Shown: one piece after another, positions 1-4,641 of the stretch | Layout of the letters: every line of letters starts with the position of its first letter | Numbering within the stretch: the stretch's first letter is position 1 | Source of the DNA: Nitriliruptoraceae bacterium | Lineage (GTDB): Bacteria > Actinomycetota > Nitriliruptoria > Nitriliruptorales > Nitriliruptoraceae | Direction: 5' to 3' | DNA: 17,756 bases | Assembly (NCBI GenBank): GCA_007125475.1 | Contig: SLDB01000146.1 | Coordinates: 1 to 17,756 of the forward strand | Program-made: the position numbers and the translations under genes | Notes under the pieces: generated by a model | The model's database searches: none | What the model saw: the letters and a program-made list of their open reading frames with translations, nothing else | Told to the model about the DNA's origin: nothing

Positions 1-92
1 CCGCCTTTCTGGTTCGCGACGGCCAGTACATGGGTGACGCTGGTGGCCTCGCCCCGGACCGCCGGCCCGACCCCGTCCGCGTGCATCGTCAT
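1..92 (-). CDS. parA: ParA chromosome-partitioning ATPase, N-terminal fragment (runs off the left edge)
   Basis: Only the first 30 codons are inside the window. On the minus strand an ATG at 92 opens a frame whose residues 21-30 read HVLAVANQKGG-like (VLAVANQKGG), the start of the deviant Walker A motif of ParA/Soj proteins. The next residues, outside the window, should be VGKTT. A GAGGA purine run lies 4 nt before this ATG; a second ATG at 86 is also possible. ParA is the ATPase that, with ParB bound at parS, moves newly replicated origins apart. It lies 55 bp downstream of rsmG on the same strand, the usual rsmG-parA-parB order, and two parS sites sit just beyond rsmG. The identification rests on this short motif plus gene order; parB itself is not visible. 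Confidence 0.85.
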   Translation of the reverse strand, partial: MTMHADGVGPAVRGEATSVTHVLAVANQKG

Positions 93-147
93 GCAGTCCT
101 CAAGTTCTCCGCCACAGGGGCTCGGCGCGGGGTTGCTGACCCGGGGC

Positions 148-771
148 TCACGACGCCTCGATCCTCCGCCGATGCAGCGTAACAACACGGGGAGGGGATC
201 CCGGTTCTGGGTCGGGGGCCCCGGGCTCCGGGTGGTCGATGACCTCCATCGCCCACCGTTCCCGGGCCGCTGCCGCGTGTTGCACCTCGGCCTCCCACCG
301 TGCCCCCTTCACGGCCATCAACACCCCGGCCTCCCCCAGGAATGGCTCCGCCATCGGGATGAGCTCGGCGAGTGCCGCCACGGCGCGAGCGGTGACGACA
401 TCGAACCCCCGGCGGAGCTCGCCGACCGCGAGCTCCTCGGCTCGCCCGGTGTGTACGTGTACCGGCACCCCGAGCTCCCGGGCGAGGTCACGGAGGAACG
501 TGGTCTTCTTCGTCGAGGCATCCAGGAGGTGCACCTCGATCTCGGGACGACGGACCGCGATCACGAAACCGGGGAGCCCACCCCCGGTCCCCAAATCAAG
601 GAGGCGGCGAACACCGGCCGGGACGAGGTCGGCGAGGGCCAACGACTCGGGGATGTGGCGCTGGTGCAACTCGCCTCGGGCGCGTCGCGAGACCAGGTTG
701 TGGGGGGAGGAGGCGAGGTGTTCGGCGTAGAATCCGAGGATGGTGTCCAGATCCGGGTCACCACCGAACAT
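148..771 (-). CDS. rsmG: 16S rRNA (guanine-527-N7)-methyltransferase RsmG
   Basis: A SAM-dependent methyltransferase that makes m7G527 in the 530 loop of 16S rRNA. With the start chosen here (ATG at 771) the protein has 207 residues, normal for the family. The glycine-rich SAM-binding loop DLGTGGGLPG is at about 59-68, an acidic strand end (HLLDAS) follows at about 81-86, FDVVTARAVA at about 123-132, and a late strand LMAVKG at about 151-156. The N-terminal family motif around WNxxxNL is poorly kept: only the NL at about 25-26 is recognisable. A longer frame begins at GTG 843, adding 24 unconserved residues. I prefer ATG 771 because AGGAGG sits 5 nt before it, while GTG 843 has no clear ribosome site and lies 14 nt past a parS site. 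It is separated from jag by a hairpin terminator, so it probably starts its own unit with parA. Confidence 0.93.
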   Translation of the reverse strand: MFGGDPDLDTILGFYAEHLASSPHNLVSRRARGELHQRHIPESLALADLVPAGVRRLLDLGTGGGLPGFVIAVRRPEIEVHLLDASTKKTTFLRDLARELGVPVHVHTGRAEELAVGELRRGFDVVTARAVAALAELIPMAEPFLGEAGVLMAVKGARWEAEVQHAAAARERWAMEVIDHPEPGAPDPEPGSPPRVVTLHRRRIEAS

Positions 772-856
772 CACGTCCTCCTCGAACTCCGGGTCCCCCG
801 ACCGATTCGGCCGGGTCAGGGCGACCGCTTCGGGCCAGGCCACACGGTGTGCGCTT

Positions 857-870
857 GTTTCACGTGAAAC
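857..870. promoter_or_regulatory. parS: parS site 1 (ParB-binding centromere)
   Basis: GTTTCACGTGAAAC, a perfect 14-bp palindrome identical to the core of the bacterial parS consensus. ParB loads here and spreads to form the segregation complex. It lies in the leader between rsmG and jag, about 3.7 kb from dnaA, as expected for an origin-proximal centromere. Confidence 0.95.
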
Positions 871-881
871 GCGCGATCGCG

Positions 882-887
882 ATCGTA
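882..887 (-). promoter_or_regulatory. possible -10 element for rsmG-parA, between the two parS sites
   Basis: Read on the minus strand this is TACGAT, matching 4 of 6 bases of TATAAT and the actinobacterial TANNNT pattern. No good -35 lies 16-18 bp upstream. Transcription from here would give a leader of about 100 nt before the rsmG ATG at 771. This is a weak call, but it is the only reasonable -10 in the rsmG upstream gap. Confidence 0.28.
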
Positions 888-918
888 CTCGAGGTGCCTA
901 CGGAGCCGTGAGCAGCGT

Positions 919-932
919 GTTTCACGTGGAAC
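919..932. promoter_or_regulatory. parS: parS site 2 (ParB-binding centromere, actinobacterial form)
   Basis: GTTTCACGTGGAAC, the one-mismatch palindrome typical of actinobacterial parS; with flanks it reads TGTTTCACGTGGAACA (918-933). Its centre is 62 bp from that of site 1, close to six helical turns, so both sites face the same side of the helix. Confidence 0.93.
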
Positions 933-992
933 ATCGCGCGGATCACCACCGCACCGGACGGGTCAGGCGGAAGGATCCGGACCAGCGGGAAG

Positions 993-1027
993 ACGACGTG
1001 CCCGGGCGATGCCCGGGCACGTGTCGT
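993..1027 (-). terminator. hairpin terminator downstream of jag
   Basis: A perfect 10-bp stem (GTGCCCGGGC at 998-1007 with GCCCGGGCAC at 1011-1020) has a 3-nt loop. It is extended by a second stem ACGAC/GTCGT (993-997 with 1023-1027) across a 2-nt bulge. It starts 19 nt past the jag stop. On the minus strand it is followed only by a mixed pyrimidine tract, not a clean T-run, as is common in high-GC actinobacteria. It separates the rpmH-jag block from rsmG-parA. Confidence 0.7.
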
Positions 1028-1046
1028 TCTGACGCCGTTCGACGCC

Positions 1047-1823
1047 TCAGGCGGGTTCGATGACCACCCGGCGGGCAGGTTCACGGCCCTGACTCCGACT
1101 CTCCACCCCGTCATACTCGGCGACCAGGTGGTGCACCGCCTTGCGTTCGAAGACGTCCATGGGCTCGAGGCGGACGGCTTCCCCGGTGTCCAGAACCTCG
1201 TCGATCGCCTCCTCCGCCTTCTCCAGCAGCTTCTCCAGGCGGCGAGACCGGTACCCTTCGGCGTCGACCTTTACCCGCGCGCGGCGTTGGAACTGCCGCT
1301 GCAGCGAGCAGCGCACCAGTTCCTGGATCGCCTCCAGCGTCTGACCCCGACGGCCGATCAACGCGCCGTTCCCGATCTCGATGACCTCGATCTCGGCGTG
1401 ATCGTCGTGGATCTTGATGCGCAGGTCACCGGGGAGGTCCATCGCGTCGAGGAGCCCCTCGAGGAAGTCCGCTGCGGCATCCGCCTCCTCGTCGAGGTCC
1501 ACCTCCGCGACGTCGGACACCTCGTCGTCGGCTGCGTCGTCGGCTGCGTCGTCGGCTGCGTCATCGGCAAGGTCGCCGGTTGCGTCGTCGGTGGGTGCGG
1601 CCTCGCTCGATGCACCAGCGTCGACGTCGTCACCGGGTGCGGACGCCGGCCTCGGTTCGGGGGTGATCGTCAGCGTCAGTCCGACCTCACCGACGAGGTC
1701 CTCGATACCCGGAGCCTCCACCTTCACCGAGACCTCCTGGACCGAACACCCGAGGAGGTCACCGAGCGCGGTACCCAACACCGCCTGGAGGTCGTTGCCC
1801 TCCGCTTTCACCGTTCGCGTCAT
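1047..1823 (-). CDS. jag: Jag/KhpB (SpoIIIJ-associated) KH-R3H RNA-binding protein
   Basis: A single-stranded nucleic-acid-binding protein of the Jag/KhpB/EloR family, which in other Gram-positives works with KhpA in post-transcriptional control of envelope growth. It has 258 residues: a Jag-N-like domain at about 1-50, an acidic Ala/Asp linker at about 60-120, a KH domain at about 125-190 with the GRRG loop at 157-160, and an R3H domain at about 200-258 with the R..x..H pair at R227 and H231. The start is ATG 1823, with GAGGAG about 7 nt upstream. The open frame continues much further upstream through yidC, but that Arg/Pro-rich extension is an out-of-frame shadow. It lies 19 nt after the yidC stop, the standard pairing. 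The linker contains a run of ADDAADDA repeats encoded by a 12-bp tandem repeat. Confidence 0.95.
   Translation of the reverse strand: MTRTVKAEGNDLQAVLGTALGDLLGCSVQEVSVKVEAPGIEDLVGEVGLTLTITPEPRPASAPGDDVDAGASSEAAPTDDATGDLADDAADDAADDAADDEVSDVAEVDLDEEADAAADFLEGLLDAMDLPGDLRIKIHDDHAEIEVIEIGNGALIGRRGQTLEAIQELVRCSLQRQFQRRARVKVDAEGYRSRRLEKLLEKAEEAIDEVLDTGEAVRLEPMDVFERKAVHHLVAEYDGVESRSQGREPARRVVIEPA
1525..1560. repeat. 12-bp tandem repeat inside jag (three perfect copies)
   Basis: TCGTCGGCTGCG is repeated three times without change (1525-1536, 1537-1548, 1549-1560), followed by a partial copy with one change (TCATCGGC). It is a whole number of codons and encodes the Ala-Ala-Asp-Asp repeats of the Jag linker, so copy-number changes would keep the frame. 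Confidence 0.9.
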
Positions 1824-1842
1824 TCGATGCTCCTCGTCGTCG

Positions 1843-3132
1843 TCACTGCCCACGCTTCCCGCCACGCTTCGGGAGGTGGTCCCGCTTGTTCCGTGGCGCA
1901 GGGGCCTCTCCCGACGACTGGTCTCCGCCAGCTCGTCGGTGCCCGTTCGCGGACGGCTCCGATGGCGTCTCGGCCGAGCCGTCGGCCTCCCCGCCCCCTT
2001 CGCCATCACCGGGTCGGCTACCTGGCGCCGAAGGCGTCGAACCCTTCGTGCCCTCCTTGGACCCCTTGGACTTCCTGGATCCGCGAGTTCCCTCACCGTT
2101 CGACGACGTAGCCGCACCATCTGATGGTTTTTCGTTCTTCTCTGATGACTTCGATGCTTCTGCCGGTGTCTCGCCCTTGGCCGGCTCGCCGGACGATCCG
2201 CCCCGGGACCGCTTCCCGCCCTTCCCGCCCTGCCCGGACGAGGCACTGCCGGTCCCCTTCGCGCCAGATCCGGCCCCGGAACCCTTGGGGCCCCCGGTCG
2301 TCGGCGAACCCTTCGAACCCTTCGAGTCCTTCGAGCCCTTGGGGCCCGCGTCCGGACCGTCCGCGGAGGCGCTGCCACTGACCTCACGGAGCATGATCGC
2401 CTGCTGACCGACCTGCCAGAGGTTCGTCGTGACCCAGTAGAACAGGATCCCCAACGGGAACTGGAACGAGATCACGGCCAGGAACACCGGGAGGACGTAG
2501 AGCAGGATCTTCTGCTGCTGCGCCATCGGGTTGTCGCTGCCCTGCGCCGCCGAGTTCTTCGCGATCATCTGCTTCTGCATCAGGAACATCGAGCCCGACA
2601 TCAGCACGATGAGCATCCACCCGGGCCAGCCTGCCTCGGAGACGAACGCGCCGAGTCCCTGGGCGCTGGCGTCGTCGGCGATGAACCCGGTGAAGAAGTA
2701 GAACGGCTGGTTGGCCAGCGTCTCGAACTCCCGCAACGTCCAGAACAACGCGATGAAGATCGGGGCCTGGGCGATCAACGGCAGGCAGCTCGCCGCGGGG
2801 TTCGCCCCCTCGCGGCGGTACAGCGCCATCATCTCTTCGTTGAGCTTCTGGCGCTTGGCCCGGAACTGCTCCGGGTCCTTCTTCATCAGGCTGCGGTCGA
2901 CCTTGTACTTCTTCTGGATCTCACGCATCTCGGGCTGGATCGCCTGCATCGCCCGCATCGAGCGGATCTGCTTCACCGCCAGCGGCAGCAGCACGATCCG
3001 GACCAGCACCGTCAGGGCGATGATCGCCCATCCCCAGCTGTGGACACCGAAGATCGGCACGAAGATGTCGTGCAGGAACGTCAGCACGCCCTCGAAGAAT
3101 CCGAGGACGCCGTCGGCGAAGTTGCGGAACAC
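1843..3132 (-). CDS. yidC: YidC/OxaI-family membrane protein insertase with long hydrophilic tail
   Basis: Inserts and folds inner-membrane proteins, alone or with SecYEG. It has 429 residues from GTG 3132, with GAGGAAG upstream. Residues 1-250 are the Oxa1 core: TM1 about 33-54 with the groove arginine (TVLVRIVLLPL, R45), a cytoplasmic helical hairpin about 57-108, then membrane segments near 115-133, 172-185, 208-224 and 226-240 ending in FPLGILFYWVTTNLW. There is no large periplasmic domain, as in Gram-positive YidC. Residues from about 252 to 429 form a Gly/Ser/Lys/Glu-rich disordered tail ending in a basic cluster. It lies 5 nt after yidD and 19 nt before jag. A frame extending upstream to 3309 overlaps yidD and is rejected. 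Confidence 0.96.
   Translation of the reverse strand: MFRNFADGVLGFFEGVLTFLHDIFVPIFGVHSWGWAIIALTVLVRIVLLPLAVKQIRSMRAMQAIQPEMREIQKKYKVDRSLMKKDPEQFRAKRQKLNEEMMALYRREGANPAASCLPLIAQAPIFIALFWTLREFETLANQPFYFFTGFIADDASAQGLGAFVSEAGWPGWMLIVLMSGSMFLMQKQMIAKNSAAQGSDNPMAQQQKILLYVLPVFLAVISFQFPLGILFYWVTTNLWQVGQQAIMLREVSGSASADGPDAGPKGSKDSKGSKGSPTTGGPKGSGAGSGAKGTGSASSGQGGKGGKRSRGGSSGEPAKGETPAEASKSSEKNEKPSDGAATSSNGEGTRGSRKSKGSKEGTKGSTPSAPGSRPGDGEGGGEADGSAETPSEPSANGHRRAGGDQSSGEAPAPRNKRDHLPKRGGKRGQ
2309..2344. repeat. imperfect 9-bp tandem repeat in the yidC tail
   Basis: Four 9-bp units (CCCTTCGAA, CCCTTCGAG, TCCTTCGAG, CCCTTGGGG). On the coding strand they encode Lys-Gly/Asp-Ser units (PKGSKDSKGSKG). Related KGSK-type units recur further along the tail, which suggests it grew by short duplications. 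Confidence 0.7.
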
Positions 3133-3137
3133 GGTGC

Positions 3138-3470
3138 CTACTTCCTCACGTGGGGGCGATCGGGCGCGGATTCGTCGCGGCGTTCGAACGGTGCGTGACC
3201 ACCGACCGACGGTCCGACCCCGCCACGGCGGGCCCTCGGTGGCGGCGGGTGGTCGACCCCACCGGGGTTCCAGGGGTGGCACCGCAGCAGGCGCCGCACC
3301 GCGAGCCACACCCCACGGACCGCTCCGTGGTCACGCAGAGACGTGACGGCGTACGCCGAGCACGAGGGGGTGAACCGGCAGCGTGGGGAGCGCATCACCG
3401 CGGTGGCCCGGTAGAGGTGCACCACCCCCAACAGGGCCGCCGCAAGCGGCGAGCGGCGTCCCCAGCTCAC
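3138..3470 (-). CDS. yidD: YidD membrane protein insertion efficiency factor
   Basis: A small membrane-associated protein that assists YidC/Sec insertion. It has 110 residues from GTG 3470. The family core is clear: an N-terminal hydrophobic stretch (about 7-20), then PRCRFTPSCSAYA at about 29-41 with the conserved cysteines, HGAVRGVWLAVRRLLRC at about 48-64, and HPWNPGGVDHPPP at about 65-77. The remaining 33 residues are a hydrophilic Pro/Arg-rich tail not found in most YidD proteins, which are usually 70-90 residues. Its GTG overlaps the rnpA stop (GTGA), indicating translational coupling, and yidC starts 5 nt after its stop. This gives the canonical rpmH-rnpA-yidD-yidC order. Confidence 0.95.
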   Translation of the reverse strand: MSWGRRSPLAAALLGVVHLYRATAVMRSPRCRFTPSCSAYAVTSLRDHGAVRGVWLAVRRLLRCHPWNPGGVDHPPPPRARRGGVGPSVGGHAPFERRDESAPDRPHVRK

Positions 3471-3844
3471 TGCGGGCCCCCGTCACGACCAACGCAAGCT
3501 CCGGGGTCCAACACCCCCAGCCGGTCCGCCAGACCAGCCAACTCGTCGTGCACGGCGCCCATCCGCTGCGAAGCGGCGCTTGGTCGAGCGACCAGCACGA
3601 CGTCGGTCCCCGGGAGGAACGCGGTGTGCCGTGCGGCCTCTCGCAGCAGGCGCTTGGCGCGGTTGCGGCGCACGGCGTTCCCAACCCGGCGCGAGGCGAT
3701 CACCGCCACACGCGCAGGGGTGTCGACGCCCTCGGCGGAACGTGCGTGGAGCGCGACGAACCGGCCGGCGCGCTGGCGCCGGCCCCGCAACACCTGGGAG
3801 ATCTCCCGACCACGGTGTAGACGGTCATGGCGGACCGGGGTCAC
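3467..3844 (-). CDS. rnpA: ribonuclease P protein component RnpA
   Basis: The protein subunit of RNase P, which helps the catalytic RNA bind and process the 5' leader of pre-tRNAs. It has 125 residues. The family signature RRVGNAVRRNRAKRLLREAAR-like stretch (residues about 52-71, containing GNAVRRNRAKR) is intact, preceded by VAVIASRR and followed by TDVVLVARPSA. The start is GTG 3844 (VTPVRHDRLHR), 5 nt after the rpmH stop. No good ribosome site is present, so coupling to rpmH translation is likely. A frame continuing upstream to 4018 runs through rpmH in another frame and is rejected. The stop overlaps the yidD start by 4 nt. Confidence 0.95.
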   Translation of the reverse strand: MTPVRHDRLHRGREISQVLRGRRQRAGRFVALHARSAEGVDTPARVAVIASRRVGNAVRRNRAKRLLREAARHTAFLPGTDVVLVARPSAASQRMGAVHDELAGLADRLGVLDPGACVGRDGGPQ

Positions 3845-3849
3845 GGCGT

Positions 3850-3984
3850 TCAGGCCGAGAGCTTCGTCCGGCCACGTCGACGCCGGTTCTTCACCACGGC
3901 ACGTCCGGCACGGGTCTGCATGCGGGCGCGGAAGCCGTGCTTCCGCGCGCGCCGGCGGTTGTTTGGCTGGAAGGTGCGCTTCAC
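3850..3984 (-). CDS. rpmH: 50S ribosomal protein L34
   Basis: A ribosomal protein of the large subunit. It has 44 residues from GTG 3984 (VKRTFQPNNRRRARKHGFRA...). The sequence matches the L34 family along its length: KRTFQPNxRRRARxHGFRxRM at the start and a KNRRRRGRTKLSA end. GGGGAGGG lies about 8 nt before the GTG. The open frame continues upstream without a stop to 4428, but L34 proteins start at this point and the upstream residues are not conserved. It is the first gene of the leftward block and faces dnaA across the polarity switch. Confidence 0.97.
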   Translation of the reverse strand: MKRTFQPNNRRRARKHGFRARMQTRAGRAVVKNRRRRGRTKLSA

Positions 3985-4207
3985 GGCGAAGCCCTCCCCG
4001 GGGTCGTTGGGTGCACACGGACGTTCGGCGATCGTCCGGGTTCCGTCGAGGAGCAGTTCGGCCAAGTCGTCAACGGCCGGGTACGGAGCCCGTCGTCCGA
4101 CGGGGCGGCAGCACTGCCGTGGTTCCCCGTCCACGCTCCCGGACGATCCCGGATCGGAACGCGACCGGGGACGTCCGGTGCCGACGCAGGTGCGGGCGGA
4201 CCAGCGG

Positions 4208-4237
4208 AGGGTATCCCGCCACACGGACCCACGGCAA
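4208..4237 (-). promoter_or_regulatory. possible rpmH promoter
   Basis: On the minus strand, TTGCCG (4237-4232) is followed after 18 bp by TACCCT (4213-4208), fitting an actinobacterial TTGNCN / TANNNT pattern. It would give a leader of about 215 nt before the rpmH GTG. It was found by eye and is a weak call. Confidence 0.3.
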
Positions 4238-4348
4238 CCACGCTCACCTGCCAAGGATCTGTTGCACCCCGTCGAACCGGAGGTGTACGGTCCTCCACCG
4301 TCCGCCGGAGCAGGTTGAGGACCTCCACCCAACGGCACCAGGACCACG

Positions 4349-4412
4349 CCACACCCTGCCCCCCGGGTCACGGTTGGCCGTGGTGATGCCGTGGTCGTCC
4401 ACACCCTGCCCC
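4349..4412. repeat. 14-bp direct repeat, 50-bp period, upstream of dnaA
   Basis: CCACACCCTGCCCC occurs at 4349-4362 and again, unchanged, at 4399-4412. The intervening 36 bp contain a 5-bp hairpin (CACGG/CCGTG). The second copy overlaps a near-match DnaA box, TCGTCCACA at 4395-4403. A shorter version (CCACACCCT) recurs at 6438-6446 in the dnaA-dnaN gap. Confidence 0.75.
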
Positions 4413-4518
4413 AGCTCACGCCACCCACGGCGACCGGACCGATGTGTCGGCTGGTGGGGGGCGCGGGAGCGGGCCTTCCCCACCGCGGCGTTCCGCGGGA
4501 CGCACGGTGACCGGCAGT

Positions 4519-4550
4519 TTGTCCACACCTGTGGATAGTGATGTGGACAA
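4519..4550. promoter_or_regulatory. cluster of three DnaA boxes upstream of dnaA
   Basis: TTGTCCACA at 4519-4527 (plus strand), TGTGGATAG at 4530-4538 (minus-strand CTATCCACA) and TGTGGACAA at 4542-4550 (minus-strand TTGTCCACA). The outer two are exact copies of the actinobacterial consensus and the middle one differs at one base from TTATCCACA. Starts are 11 and 12 bp apart, about one helical turn each. They lie 92-123 bp before the dnaA GTG, so they could autoregulate dnaA and/or form part of oriC. A possible -10, TAGCGT (4577-4582), follows, without a good -35. Confidence 0.88.
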
Positions 4551-4641
4551 GTGTGTTTCCGCCGGCGCCGCCGCGTTAGCGTCCCCGGACGACGACCGAC
4601 ACCGAAGAACCGCCGGTGCACGACGGTGAGGAGGAAGCAGC

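Larger units (their letters stand above)
3985..4641. other. rpmH-dnaA intergenic region (divergent promoters, possible origin component)
   Basis: 657 bp without a convincing gene: the open frames here have shadow-like composition and no conserved motif. It holds the divergent starts of rpmH and dnaA, a possible rpmH promoter, a 14-bp direct repeat with 50-bp period, a small CACGG/CCGTG hairpin (4369-4382), a near-match DnaA box TCGTCCACA (4395-4403), and a tight cluster of three DnaA boxes (4519-4550). Gene polarity switches here, as at a bidirectional origin. Whether it is oriC, only the dnaA control region, or both, cannot be read from the sequence. Confidence 0.6.

Noticed and set aside
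1824..2387. N-terminal extension of the jag frame into yidC
   Set aside because: Arg/Pro-rich and unlike Jag. A proper ATG with ribosome site at 1823 gives the correct Jag start, and yidC occupies this DNA.
3150..3156. Other CACGTG hexamers (near 3149, 6308, 9163, 10000) as extra parS sites
   Set aside because: They lack the TTTC/GAAA flanks needed for parS, so they match only the central hexamer.
3133..3309. N-terminal extension of the yidC frame
   Set aside because: Overlaps the conserved yidD gene. The GTG at 3132 gives the expected N-terminus just before the first membrane segment.
3150..4538. A 462-codon plus-strand frame across yidD, rnpA, rpmH and the intergenic gap
   Set aside because: Overlaps three well-identified genes on the other strand; the translation is Arg/Pro/Gly-rich low-complexity shadow.
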